The notes under the pieces were generated by a model, which was not told the origin of the DNA, ran no database searches, and saw only the letters and a list, made by a program, of their open reading frames with translations. Both the position numbers and the translations under genes were made by a program. This document shows positions 47,341 through 59,661 of a stretch of DNA of 64,000 nucleotides, one piece after another; position 1 is the first letter of the stretch, and each line of letters starts with the position of its first letter. The stretch is from Amborella trichopoda (taxonomy: Eukaryota > Streptophyta > Magnoliopsida > Amborellales > Amborellaceae). Location: NCBI RefSeq assembly GCF_000471905.2, contig NW_006498233.1, positions 2,654,658 to 2,718,657 on the forward strand, in the 5' to 3' direction.

Positions 47341-47660
47341 AATAACGAAGCTGGATATAAGGCCCTCATTATCGGGTTGGAGATTGCCTAGGAGCTAGAC
47401 CTGGAGCAACTAAACATCTTTGGCAGATCTGTGCTCGTCATCCTGCAACTTAAAGGGATTTATGACATAAAGAAGGATACTCTCAAGCTTTATCATGACA
47501 CGGTCAAAACTTATATGGCCAAATTTGATGATTTCTCCCTGAGTCATATCTCTAGAAGGCTAAACTTGCAAACTGATGCGCTCTCAAAGCTCGAGGCCAC
47601 CATTCAACTGTCTTCATCAGGGCCCATGCCAGTTTCGGTAATAGAATGGCGGTAGGTGGA
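47340..47660 (+). pseudogene. Element C second RNase H, C-terminal remnant
   Basis: Phrases NEAGYKALIIGLEIA, LDLEQLNIFGRSVLVI and FSLSHISRRLNLQTDALSKL match the distal part of the additional RNase H seen in A at 4010-4395. The N-terminal part is not recognised. Fossil. Confidence 0.75.
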
Positions 47661-47889
47661 GGTGAGAACTGAAGTTGATGTAGATGATGAGAGGGATGTC
47701 TTCCCTGAATGCCCACCTTACCCATTTGGAGCAGTCCTTACAGCCAAGGATGTTATTAAGCCAGAGCAGGAAATATCTCAAAGCAAAGAATCCAAAGCTG
47801 AGCAGTAAGAACCTGAATTCTTCGATCTGATATGTGTAGAGGTAGAACAAGTGGAAGACTGGAGGGAGGCTATCATGAATTTCGTAAAG

Positions 47890-49112
47890 CATGGAAGGCT
47901 TTCTGAGGATCGAGCAGAACACAATGACATATGACGGACGTCTACCAAGTACACCCTTCTCGATGGGGATGTTCTCTTTTGTCGATTATTTGACGGAATT
48001 CTCCTCATATGTGTCGACACACAAGAAGCAAGCAAAGTACTTGAAGAAGTGCATTCAGGTATCTGCGGCCTGCATCAGTCCGGCCCCAAGCCCTATGAAC
48101 GCATACGCATACTATGCTATTACTGGCCTTCAATGGTCGCTGACGCCCAAAACTATGCTGAAAGATGCCTGGTGTGCCAGATACACTCAAGCCTCATTCA
48201 TCAACCCCCAGAGCCTCTTCATCCTACAGTAACATCATGGCCCTTTTCCCAATGGGGTATGGATATTGTAGGACCCATCAACCCTCCTTCTGCCTTGGGT
48301 CACGCCTTCATTATAGCAGTGACAGATTACTTTTCCAAGTGGGCCGAGGTGGTCCCTCTCAAGCAGGTTTCAGGGAGAGTTGTGGACAACTTTGTGTATC
48401 ACCACATTATATATCGGTTTTGGATACCGAATCGAATAATCTCTGATAGTGGCCCTCAGTTCAAAAGCCATCACATTGATAACCTAGTCAACCAGCTCGT
48501 CTTCGAGAGGAAATACTCGATCATGTACTACCCTCGAGCCAATGGGTTAGCTGAGGCATTCAACAAAACCCTATGTGGGGTGCTTCGGAAGTCAGTTTCA
48601 AAGTCAAGGAAGAATTGGCATGAAAATATTCCTAAAGCTTTGTGGGCCTATCGCACCACCACCAGCATTGCTGCAAACTCTACCCTTTATTCTTTAGTCT
48701 ACGAAGGTGAGGCAGTTTTACCCCTTGAAGTTCAAATACCTTCACTCCGTGTCGCTATACATCAGGGACTAACCGAAGATGAAAGAGTCAAGCTCTGATA
48801 TCAAGAGTTGGATGACCTTGACGAAAAGAGACTAGAGGCCCAGCAGAACCTCGAGCTCAACTAGGGTAGAATGAAGAGAGCCTTTGACAAATCTGTCAAG
48901 GTTCGCTCCTTCGTCCGTGGAGGCCTAGTCTTAGTAGTCAAGAGACTGATTGTCATGTATGGGCGCCGTAAAGGAAAATTCAAACCGTAGTGGGAAGGCT
49001 TGTTCATAGTAAAAAAGGTAACACCAAACGGGGCCTATATACTGGCAAACTCGGACGGAGGAGAGGCAATGCCCCCTATCAATGGACGATTCCTAAAGAA
49101 GTATTATCTCTG
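47890..49112 (+). pseudogene. Element C integrase
   Basis: The longest open part (48049-48798, 249 codons) shows CYYWPSMVADAQNYAERCLV and CQIH (zinc-binding region end), QWGMDIVGPINPPSALGHAF with the first catalytic Asp, IISDSGPQFKSHHIDNLVNQ with the second, and ANGLAEAFNKTL with the Glu of the D,D-E triad. ALWAYRTTTS and EAVLPLEVQIPSLRV follow. The C-terminal segment near 48960-49112 ends with PPINGRFLKKYYL. All three acidic residues are present, unusual in this window, but the element as a whole is broken. This is the best preserved enzyme fossil here. Confidence 0.9.
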
Positions 49113-50317
49113 ATTTATCGTCAAAATGCGGTGCGTGTAGTAAAAAGAGGAAAATGGAAAAAAAGAATATTAAGCAAGCTCAAAAGAAGTGTGTTTCTTT
49201 CATTGCATTAAAAAGAGCTACAAGTCACAATCAAAAGCCCATTACTAGGAAAGTTACAAAGCTCTTGCATCTGAGGATTAGAGGATGATTACATGCCCGC
49301 AGAATAAAGCTCTTGTTTCTGAGGACAAGAGGACGGTTACAGGTTGGCAAGAAAGCCCATCGCAAAGTATTTCGAAAACGCCTCAGCACTTTCATGGTCC
49401 ATGAGGAGTACCCCTTCAGGCACTGGTGTTCCCCTTGTACCTGTAGGCTAGCAGAAGACCATTTCATGCCTAGGGTTTGTACCATCTGCTTGCTTAGAGT
49501 CGGCAAGTTCCCGTTAGAGGCTATGTTTCAGTGCAGGCAGTGCAGGAGGCCCACGCCTTCCTCTACACTCACATTACCGTCATTATCTTCCCTTATCACC
49601 AGCCAAACAGGGTCTCTAACAAAGGTGATGCTCAAGGGCCACCTCGGTTCACATAAGCTTTCAGTGAGCCAGATCAGCTCATCTCTCACCAGGCTTTCAC
49701 CGGTGAATTTGTTGGTACCAAATGCCCATCTCGTGGGAGGTTTTCACTTCTGAAATGACACTCGAAGGCTAGGCCATTAGAGCGAAGGTTTCACTACAAA
49801 AAGACACTAAAAGGCCACGTAAAGCTGAGCTCGCGACGGTGTATTGTTGACTGTCCACTCAAGGCATAACGCTGGCAAGCTATCGCCATCTCACAGCTAA
49901 GGGCACGACTATAATCGTTTGCTCGCTAAGATGGTATTTGCATGTGCAGAAGGCACGTATACCACTGTCTCACGACTAAGGTACTATCGTCGTCTCACAA
50001 CTAAGGAGCTATCGCCGTCAGCCTGTTGAGATGGTATCACCATGCACAGAAGGTAGGGTTATCGCCGTCTTGCAAACAAGGGCTATCGCCATCTATTGAA
50101 GTAAAGCACTTGATGCCTCTTACGCTCCAGCGGTTTGCAAGGGTCGCACGTGCGGCGTACCACGTCCCTTGAAATCTGGGCACGCCGCTTGACAATCGAG
50201 GTGTGGCCTGTCTCCGCGCTTGTGGAGGGCGACCGTCAGCCTCCTCATGGCTCTTCTCCTCCTGACCGCTACAGCCCCCCAATCATTCGGGTTCTCGTCA
50301 AAAACTCCCTCTACTAG

Positions 50318-50674
50318 TCAGAAACCCCCTCTGACCCTGTTCTTTCGTCTTGCCAATAGCGGGGAAAATCGAAAAACCACCGAAATCCATAAAATGTCTC
50401 CCTGTGGCCTTGCGGGTCTCCCTTCTCCAAGTTTTTGCACTTTAGCAGCTTGCCAAGAACTCACCAAAATTCCACTGAGTTTTCGATGAGCCCACTGCTG
50501 CTCCTTCTGCTTCTCTTCCAAAAACCAGAGGACCATCAACTCCCCTGACTTCTCTGCAACCTTCCCTCCAGCCACAAGACTATCAGAAGAGCACCCGAAA
50601 CCTGGAAAAAGCACCACTACAAATTTTGCTAAGGCTCTGAGAAGCCTTGTTTCCCCCTCAAAAAGCCTTGACAC
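50318..50674 (-). other. 118-codon frame antisense to element C
   Basis: Starts MSRLFEGETRLLRALAKFVV and contains EKQKEQQWAHRKLSG. It lies about 200 bases downstream of an antisense TATA box (50876-50883). I recognise no domain. Extra frames antisense to gag-pol, between pol and the 3' LTR, are known in some Tat-lineage elements, which makes this a candidate. The homologous region of A has no equally long antisense frame, so it may be chance. Confidence 0.3.
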
Positions 50675-50875
50675 TCTCCTAAAGCATTCGCAAGCACTGT
50701 ATGAAGCTCATGACCTGCACAAGCTCACTTGAAAAACTCCTGAAAACCTATCTGTTGCAAACTCTGGCTGAAAAACTTTCGCCGAAAGTTCTTGCTAAAG
50801 GCTCAAACTCTCTCTCTCTAAAAACTCTTTAAATGTTTTACCCATCAGCAAAATAGTAGAATGGGGTTTTGCCCC

Positions 50876-50883
50876 CTTTTATA
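50876..50883 (-). promoter_or_regulatory. TATA box antisense to element C
   Basis: Minus strand TATAAAAG followed by GGGGGCAAAACCCCATTC. The A counterpart (1008-1017) keeps the GGGG-AAAA-CCCC inverted repeat. The TATA sequence itself is canonical. Confidence 0.5.
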
Positions 50884-51185
50884 CTTAACAGTGCCACAAA
50901 CTACCCCTTGACAAATCTAAAATGATGCTTCAATCCCCAGCTCCTGACGGTAATAAGATCGAGCCGGAGCGAGTCAAGTCTGAAACCCGAAAAGGATATC
51001 ATTGTGCCCTTCATCAAAGAAGCCATCGCCCTTAGTGCCATGATCACGCCACAACACTCCCATCTGGACCATTGTCCTGCCTCCTCAGGAAGTTCATTCC
51101 CGGCACCACAGTCTCACTTCTCAGGGAGTCCAGTTTCCGGTGATGGCTCTTTTCCCATGGAGTCGCATTCCTTCATCAACTTTGG

Positions 51186-51605
51186 TCTGTGTTGCATGAC
51201 TTTAAACTACATAGCCATGGTCTGTACTGCATGACTTTAAACTGCATAGCCATGGTCCGCACTACGTGACCTTAAACTGAACAACTATGGTCCATGCTGC
51301 ATGACTTTAAACTGCATAGCCATGATCCACACTGCATTACCTTAAACTGCACTGCCATGGTCCATGCTGCATGACTTTAAATTGCATAGCAAAGGTCCAC
51401 ACTGCATGACCTTAAACTGCACAACCATGGTCCATGCTGCATGACTTTAAACTGCATAGCCCTGGTCTGTGCTGCATGAATTTCAACTACATAGCCATGG
51501 TCCGCACTGCATGACCTTAAACTGCACAGACATGGTCCGTGCTACATGACTTTAAACTACATAGCCTTGGTTCGCATTGCACGACCTTAAAATTTGCACA
51601 GTCAT
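51186..51605 (+). repeat. 35-bp tandem array with two alternating variants
   Basis: Twelve 35-bp monomers. One variant has catgactttaaactgcatag, the other catgaccttaaactgcacaa. The order is a-a-b-a-b-a-b-a-a-b-a-b, so the working unit is mostly a 70-bp dimer. Homologous, less regular copies lie in A (1-235) and B (33370-33610). Confidence 0.9.
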
Positions 51606-53491
51606 CATTTCACGACTCCAAAGTGCATGATCATGGTGCAGCTGTATGACCTTAAACTATAGTGCACATCCTGGCCGCATGACATTAAAAGGTTTAGTGC
51701 TACGATCCAAACTATATGACCCTAAACTATAGAGTAGGTATAGTTGCACCACCTTAAATTGCATGGTCCTAGCTGCATGACTTTAAAACTGCGTAGCCAT
51801 GGTCCAAGGCACAAGACCCAAAAACTGTAACATAAGGCATGACCAATAGTCCATGCGCAAAACCTTAACTGTAGGAGGGAACACTTCTTAGCCAGGTGTA
51901 TTTCATTAACACCACCAGTGAAGTTAGGTGTATGACAACAAAGCAGGGGGTCGCACCCACCCCTTCAATCCCCAGTGGGTATCTTCACACCGACATACCA
52001 ACGTGAGTCACCCCCTATTACGACCCGCTATCCCCAGTGAGTTAGGGTCATGCTTATCTTTTTACCCCCAGCAGGGTTACACCTATGCTCTGGCACGTCA
52101 CCCAGTAGGTGAATTGCATTTTTGCTCTGGCCCATCATTCTCAGCAGAGTTACATGCATACCATTACTCATTATCCTCGTGGTGTCACACTTACCCTTTA
52201 ATCCCCAGAGAAGTCCGCTTCCGATTATCACTCCACATAGGGCCACCACTTTCATCTAAATCTCTCTGCTTGTGTATAACCTTAACTATCTTTATCCCCA
52301 AGGAGTCAGATTGCTATCCACAAACCTAACCCCCATGCAGCTTCACCTACATGACAACCCACACATGGTCCGCACTGCATGACCTTAAACTGCACAACCA
52401 TGGTCCAGGTACACGACCCTAAACTGCATGATCCAAGCTATTTGACCTTAAACCATAATGCACGTTCTGGCTGCATGATGGTAAACTTCTTTGCACAGGT
52501 CATGGAGGCACGACCTTAAACTTGCCCCCACATACATGCACATCCCCTTTACGTGCATTTGCATGCATGCTTTCCCTAACCGACCAATTCGCGTACGTGC
52601 ACCACCTTCATTGCTTTGCTACCACTATTCATCATTCCCCAGTGAGTCTCACTAATGCTCACCAAATGACGAGCCATTTTACTACCCATACTCGCCATCA
52701 GCTAATGGGTCACCACTCTTCACCCACCATTCATACATCATCCACCTTTCATAGGTAGCCTTGCGCTATCTCCCCAAAGTGAGCTGAAACCATCACCATA
52801 CTCACTCTATGGCCTCCATAGACTGCCATTCATCACCACTACAGTCCACCTGTATGACCCTAAACTATAGTACATGTCTTAGCCGCATTGCATTAAAAGA
52901 CTTCGCACAGGTCTCGAAGGCACGACTCGAAACATGCCTTCACAAAAAAATGAGCTTGGTGGACACTAAGATAAGGGAGTGCCATGAGTAAAAATGAGAG
53001 ACGGACATGGTCACAAAACCATGAGTAAGATAGTTCCATGAAAATAAGAACCTAGGCATGGTGAAAACCCAAAAGGGTACCGTGAGCAAAAATGGATGAA
53101 AAGGGTGGACATGGCTGCCAGGTCATGAATAAAAGAGCCAAGTTGGTGAAAACCATCTTTACGGCACCACATCCTTTGTTCGAGGGAAAAACAGTAAAGG
53201 GCACTTGGACCCGACAAAGCAGGTTGACGCACTACCACTGCCTCAGCCGACACCCAATTGTCAAACAAGCATGATTTTATGAGATCTACCAAAGATCCTT
53301 AGCTACCAACATCCAATCATAAAACAAAATGGATCACTCTGGAGTGAGAGCCGCATAACATCTCCCACGTTTCACCTCTACAAACAACACGAGTCCGTGA
53401 GGGTGAGGGCGATGACAGAAAGATCCCTCCAATATGCTAAAAGACCATCACAAAGGCAAGAAACTGATGAAGCTAGGGCCTAACGTATCAG

Positions 53492-56276
53492 AGACTTCAG
53501 GGTTACTCCTCACCTTGAGATCGCCTCGCTCAATAAAAGCCTAGCAAACAATGAAAATTATGAGAGTCTCAGAATATCTCCAAAACTAGTCAAGATCTTC
53601 ATAATAACTCTCAAAGCCTCCTGCCAAGTTTTTCACAATCTGACATGTCTAATGCAGTGCAGACTGAGAAACATTTCCAGCAGAATCAGCCTCTAGCACC
53701 CTGAAACGGACCCTATAAGTAGAGCTATATTTTTAGTGTCTCAATTTGCTGTGGGACCACCGTCATTGGATTTAGCAAGGATGAAAACCCAAATTTCAGC
53801 TTAAACGAACATCTTAGGAAGAAATTATAAGCAAAAGAGTTAAATAGGGGGAGCTGCACGCTATTCTCGTGCGGCGACCTTGAAACTAGGCTCGATTAAA
53901 GGCACAGTCACGAACAGTAATTTACGATGCTCAGATCTACCTCGTCCAAAATAGGATCGCATTCAAACTTGTTGAAGCATGTTCGTCTCATTGAGATGAT
54001 CGTTTCGATATGTGGCACGCCCCGCGACGACGGCCGATCGTGTAGAAAAGCTAGAGAGAAGTTGCTGATCTGTGAAGAAAGTGCAAGAAAATCAGCAGCA
54101 TCACGTCTCGTTCGAGTGGCTAAATCATGCCCTTAGCTAACCCGATCGACGCAAAACCAATTCCATCGTGTGCATAAGGTCTCAGGCTATCTCTGACACC
54201 AAACTACATGATGAACGGTCGGATTCTGTACATGAAGCCGACGAAGTTACTGCAAATTCCATAGCTGCAATTTCGGATCCTGGTCAAAATTCCAAAGTTG
54301 TAAAATCTTCGTCTAGACACAAAATCGAGCTGCGTTTGTTGCCTCGTGATCGTGACTGCATGCTCATTGTGATCCAATGAAGAAATCATAGAAAAACATC
54401 AACGAACGAACACACAATTGATCAAAAGTTTCATAATTCACTCAATTTTCAAGTCACTTGATCGTGCCCTAAAAACATGATCCATGGCTCTAAGTTGGTA
54501 TCAAATCGATCGTCATGCCGAGCTCTACAAGAAAACAATCATCACTCGAACAACTGGGCATCGAAACGACTCTAGATCGTCCATGAAAAATCATGCATGC
54601 TTTAGGGCAACACAGGGACTATTATGAAATTCTACCAACTTCTTAGGAATGGGCAAATCTATCATTTTACATTCTATTTTTTATTTTTTAAAGTCATTTT
54701 AATCTTAATTTTCAGTAATTAGGGTTACTTTTGATCATCCACCCATGTTTGGGCACAATTATATATATACCGTACCATCATTGTATGCAAAAAGGCTTGA
54801 ACTCTCTCAAAAGAGAGAGTTTTTACTTAATAGAGTTTCTCTTTCTTCTCATTGTTGGGTCACCTTGGGAGAGAGAGAGTAAGGAGAGAGAAACTATTAG
54901 ACAGGTACCCCTAAGCTCATGGTAAATTTTCTCACTCTTATTTTTCGATTCTTCTTCTCTCTCTTCCTCTCCTTCTTCTTCCTCTTCTCCATCTGAACTC
55001 CCCTCAGAGGCCATGGACTACAGTGGCAGTGTCGTGCATGGCTCTTCTGTGGTCTCACACGTCGCGCATGGCTATGGCAGCGCCATGCGTGAGCCTCCTT
55101 CTCCTTCTGTTCGTCCATCTCTGTCCCCTTGCGAGGTTTGCAGATGTTGTTGCTCATCATCCTCCACAGACTTATCCTCGACGCCTCAGTGAAGAGCACA
55201 GATGGTGAAACTCATTGCCGCCCACAGGGGTCTCCCCCTGTAGCATACTTATCGCCGCCTGCGAGAGGTCCCGGCAATACCTATCACCGTCCGTGAGCTT
55301 CCTTCATGTGGTCGGTGCCCATAGCCGTCCGCGATCCTCCTTCATGTGTTCGGTGCTCATCGACTCTCCTCTTGCATCCCATGCCTATCACCATGCACCT
55401 CATGAGAATTGTCGTCGCACGCTTCGCAAATGGTTAGCGCTGCATGCTTCACGAGAAGCTATTGCTGCCCGTGCAGACACGTGCTGCCTTATTGTGTTGC
55501 CAACACTGATGCTTAATGCCATTTGTAGTTCCCTGTTCTCACTCAAGTGGTGAGCAGTAGTGTCTAGTGCCGTCAAACGGCCATGACACTGCTACTCCAC
55601 AACGTGGGTGGCAACGCCTAGCATAGACGGGACCCTATCCTTTCATCGTCTCATGCCTTCTCTCCATTCTCTCCTCTTCTCACATGAACGAAGGTTGACC
55701 TAGCCTAGCCATATCGGCCTCGGTTTCAAGTAGTATTGCCGTCGTTCTGGTTCTGAGTACCATGCCCATCTTGCTACCACTATGAGTCGGTCACTGTTCG
55801 GCTATCAAGCTAGTCTTATCCCCTCATCAAGTTTTCTTCTCTCTTTGACCTTTGTTCGAACCTTCCACTTTATCACTCTAACCCCTCATATTCCTAACCA
55901 CACGAATGTGCATTGCCCTAAGACAAGGGTGCACCCTTCGGCCCACTTGTCTTACAACTTAACCATAGTAGTGTTGTGTAGAAAAACAAGGAGATTGCAA
56001 GTCAAGGGAGGCGACTCTGAACCAGCTAATGAAGCTGGGGGGATTTCCATTGTGATCTAAGAGGGTGCCCCCGTGAGTCAGCTCGAGTAAGTCACGGACC
56101 CAGGTGAGGTTGGTCCCCACCTCACATCCAAAATTCATCTCTCAAATGTTGGATACCTACCTTTGTTCTAAAATAAGGTTCTCAAGAGAGCGATCTCAAG
56201 TCCTGGGTTTTTCAAACCCGAGACATTGTCACCCGATCACCTAGATCCAGGTAGGCAAGATCGAGGCACCTATCCA
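53492..56276 (+). repeat. Element C 3' LTR
   Basis: Aligned by eye with the 5' LTR from CTCAATAAAAGCC (53529) to CACCTATCCA (56276); the first ~35 bases are unclear. TATATATA at 54762-54769; pyrimidine stretch about 54940-54990; hairpin-type zone 55010-55560. Roughly one in seven bases differs from 40724-43505 in the two stretches compared (41780-42100 and 43140-43505). Confidence 0.8.
54762..54769 (+). promoter_or_regulatory. TATA box, C 3' LTR
   Basis: TATATATA after ACCCATGTTTGGGCACAA; same layout as 41950-41957. Confidence 0.6.
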
Positions 56277-58077
56277 AAATCTACATTGAGCTAACATTTA
56301 CAACAAATCTTGAGAAAGCTCCAAGGGATTCCAGAACTTCGTTCCCCATTCACTACATTTATGGGTGGCTTGGTTCCTATTTTTCGAGCACTTACAAATA
56401 TTCTTCAATCTCTAACGTCGACACCTTTCCCTTCTTACTCCGCCTAATGGGCTGCAGGGCAGTCTTTCACTTATCTGTCTAAGCACCCTCCCCCATTGGG
56501 GGCACCCGAGAGGGCTTCTTTACAGATGAATATACTCTTGGGATTAAAAGGACCCAAATTACTAATTGGTAGATTATGTCCCTTGCGGAACATCTGAGGT
56601 TCCCTACTTCCTTTGAGGGTGGGCAATCATAGGTTGATTGAGTCTTACAACCCTCATCACTTTGTGAGGCAACATCAGATGGATTAAAGTTGTAGTGTCT
56701 TCTACAACTTTACCAGGCATGGATCTTAGTCGAACCTTCATGCGAAGTCTGCATGGGACTCTTGCACATTGCTGGGTCAATCTCACAGGTTCATCAATCC
56801 TAGCAAATGTCGAAACGTTTTCATGACCCGCAGTTACTATGCTTGCTATCAGGAATATCTGGGGGGACTTCTTTTAGGGACCTATTGATGGTATGCCTGA
56901 ATTTCAAGAAGACAGAACCTCTTGAACTTGCTTCAAAATGAGATTCGATGGAGTATCGTCGTGTTGGGCAACTGGGTTGTGCTTCATTGAGGGATGTAAT
57001 TTGATAAGTGCCAACCATCCGAAGGGTGAGATTGTTCGAAAAAGAGTGATTGGGGAAACACAAACCTTATTTTATCATCATCTTAATGATTTGTAGGCCC
57101 CAAGTTAAAGACCTCGGGACATTCTCATCAATCCCAGGAATGTGAAAAGATAAGAGGATCTAGTGGGCCTTGTTTTAATAGTTGAACCTAAGAGTGATAA
57201 ACCGCAAAAACGTCAAGCTCCTTCATCAAGGAAACCTCCATCTGAGCAAAAGAGACAGAGTAAGGAAGAGGGACTGGGCCCTCCTTCCGCTAGAGGAAGC
57301 TTGGAGGCGAGAAAAATGGGGAAGGGACATTCTTCCAGAGGTGCCGGAGCGTAATCCTAAAGAGGAATTGGTTGCAATTGCTGAGGATCTTGAAGGCCTC
57401 GAAAACTCAATGCTCAAAGATCCCTCTTCAATTAGTAGAATTCTAAGGCAGATGAGTGCCGATAAGGTGAGGACGATCTTTAGAGAGATTGGGAAAAACA
57501 CTCTGTCTGACCTCCAAGACACATCGTCAATGATCTCCTAAATGATATCATGGGCCGAGGCAATGGGAGCAGATGATGAAAGACTCTAGAAACTAGTCAA
57601 GCAGGTTATTCAAGATGCCCAAGACATAGCTTCTTACCAAGAGGGTCTTCCTCATACATTCCCTTCCATGATAAGTGCAAGAGAGGAAGACTTCGTCAGG
57701 CTCGAAAAAGTAGTTGTGAAAGCAAGGTGAGGCTTGGAGGTTGTCAAAGATGTGGTGAAGGATCTCTGTGACCAATATGATTGAGTGGAAGCTCATAAAG
57801 TTGTAATTATGGACTTCAGACGGAGAACCTACTAGTGGCATAGAAAAGGGAATTCAAGAGGGTCATGACCCACTCTTTCCATCTTTTCGAAAGCGTGGAC
57901 ATCTCCTTTCATTAGCTCTAAAACCAGCTACGTCGGTTAAATGTGGTGACATTTGCAGCCCTGGTGGATCAAGAGGGCCTTGCTTAGACGATTTCCAACA
58001 TGGAAACAATCAAAAAACAAGTAGAAGAGAAGACCATAAGGCTGGAGAAACTTTTGCACTACTTTAAAAATTTCTAA
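56277..58077 (+). pseudogene. Plant mobile domain sequence, C-terminal part
   Basis: PMD-type similarity resumes at the first bases after element C. SFPIHYIYGWLGSYF (near 56340-56385) corresponds to the FPVHYVYGWL-type motif of PMD proteins, and NPHHFVRQHQMD (near 56650) to the YSPHRVARQFGFD-type motif. The tail has an open frame at 57182-57541, rich in Lys, Glu and Leu (ELVAIAEDLEGLENSMLKDP and ILRQMSADKVRTIFREIGKN), and ends with a likely coiled coil containing IKKQVEEKTIRLEKL before TAA at 58075-58077. Several stops and frame changes are present, so it is a pseudogene. It is the continuation of the N-terminal part at 39708-40723. Confidence 0.65.
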
Positions 58078-58190
58078 ATTGTCTTCAATTCTCTTTCTTT
58101 GTCTTCAATTCTCATTTTGTGATGATGTAAAATGAACTACGCCTCTCCTTATGGTGCTTACTTTCTTTCCCTTTAACTTCTAGACTCGGT
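58078..58190 (+). other. PMD 3' flank
   Basis: Short AT/pyrimidine-rich sequence with a near-duplicate phrase attgtcttcaattctc, ending at the LTR start of H. No polyadenylation signal is convincing. Confidence 0.4.
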
Positions 58191-59661
58191 TGTTGGAAGG
58201 TATTTTTCATCAACATGGGCCCCCCACTCAATAAAGGCCTAGTAAGTAGTGGAAATTTGGACATTCTGTTAACAGCCCCAGAACTTGCCAAGATCTTCAT
58301 GAGGTCTCTCAAGAGTATCCTGCCATGTTTCGTCGCATTTTGACATATCTAAGGCAGTGCAGACTGAGAAACAGTAACGACAGAATTGGCCCCTAGCACC
58401 CTTATACGAACCTCTATAACTAGAGCTATATTTTTCAGCATCTCAAATTGCTGTGGGACCACCACTAATGGATCCGGCATGAGTGAAACCCCCATGGGGC
58501 AAGTTTTAGCTCAAATGAGCATTTCAAGACGAAGTTATAAGTGAAAGAGTGAAACAGGAGAAGCCGCATGTTATTCTCGTGCGACCACCATGCAACACTA
58601 ATCCATTGAAGGGATAATCACAACCAGTAACTTTCAACGCTCATATATCACTCGTCCTAAGTCGGATTGCTCTCAAATTTGGTAAGGGTGTTCTCAAATT
58701 TGGTAAGCATGTTCATCTAGTCAAGACGAGCGATTCGATATGTGGCACGCCCCATGATGATACCCGAGCATGAAGAAAAGCTAGATAGAAGTTGCTGACC
58801 CTTGAAGAAAAGTGTAGGAAACTAAGCAACGTCGTGCCTCGCTCGAGTGTCCAAATCACACCACTCGCAAGCCCTATCGACGCGAGAAAAATTCCATTAT
58901 GGGCATAAGGTCTCGGGCCATCTCTGACCCGAGCCCTGTACATGATTAATGGTCCGATTCTGCACATGAAGCCAAAGACCAGACTGCGAATTTCGTCGTC
59001 GGAATCCTTTATTCCAAGCAAAATTCCAAACTCGCAAAATCTTCGTTCAATCACAGAATCAAGCTGCGTTTGGTGCATCTTGATCGTAGTGGCATGCTCA
59101 GTGTAATTTAACAAAGAAAACATAGAAAAACGTCAAGGAAGGAACACACTATCGATCCAAAGTTTCAAGATCTACTAAAACTTCAAGTCACATGATCGTG
59201 TACTAAAAACATGATCCATGGCTCGAAGTTGGTAGAAAATCGATCGTCATGGCGAGCCCTACAAGAAAACGATCATCTTACGATCAACCAGGCACCAGAA
59301 CGACCCCGGATCAGGCATGCAAAATCATGCAAGTCCTAGGGCAGGCAACACAGGGACTGTTATAGAATTCCATGACTTGTTAGGAAGTTGCAAATCTATC
59401 ATTTTTAACCCTATTTTCTAGTTTCTTTTAATTCAATTTAATCTTAATTTCTAACAATTAAGGTTACTTTTGATCATCCACGCATGTTTGGGGCATACTT
59501 TTATATATACATACCATCATTGTACTCAGAAAAAGAAGAGGCTAACGCATACACACACACCAGAGAGAGTTTTTACTTAATACAAGTTTCTCCTTCTTAC
59601 CATTATGGTGTCATGTTTGAGAGAGAGAGTGAGGTGAGAGAAACTTTTGACCAGTAGCCCT
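58191..59661 (+). mobile_element. LTR fragment H (Tat family, plus strand)
   Basis: Starts TGTTGGAAGGTATTTTTCAT, a clean family LTR start, and matches C's LTR through U3, TATA box (59503-59510) and the GAGAGAGAGAGTGAGG segment, stopping near 59661. It is the first ~1.5 kb of an LTR only. Confidence 0.8.
59503..59510 (+). promoter_or_regulatory. TATA box, LTR fragment H
   Basis: TATATATA after the conserved GGTTACTTTTGATCATCCA and GCATGTTTGGGG blocks. Confidence 0.55.

Larger units (their letters stand above)
49113..53491 (+). other. Element C 3' noncoding region
   Basis: About 4.4 kb after integrase: an unrecognised part (49120-49760), a zone of ctatcgccgtctcacaactaagg-like units (about 49830-50110, partly quoted), the block homologous to 900-1600 in A (50250-51000) with an antisense TATA box and a 118-codon antisense frame, the 35-bp array (51186-51605) with decayed copies to about 51860 and at 52350-52520 and 52850-52935, ccccagtgggt-type units (51960-52330), and a B-like part with ccatgcctaggttc phrases (53000-53300). 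The polypurine tract was not recognised. Confidence 0.7.
40724..56276 (+). mobile_element. Element C: Tat-lineage Ty3/gypsy fossil, plus strand, with both LTRs
   Basis: Order: 5' LTR (40724-43505), PBS (43509-43525), leader, gag region (44960-46350), spacer, second RNase H remnant (47340-47660), integrase (47890-49112), 3' noncoding region (49113-~53491), 3' LTR (~53492-56276). Reverse transcriptase was not found. It lies inside a PMD sequence; the five bases before it (GCATC) and after it (AAATC) agree at three positions, and PMD similarity resumes at once on the far side. The two LTRs differ by roughly one base in seven where compared by eye, so it is old, likely many millions of years. Broken, with several interruptions. 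Confidence 0.85.

Noticed and set aside
53380-53530. Exact start and polypurine tract of C's 3' LTR
   Set aside because: The sequence here does not match the family LTR start or the B-type polypurine tract well enough to place the boundary; only an approximate start is given.
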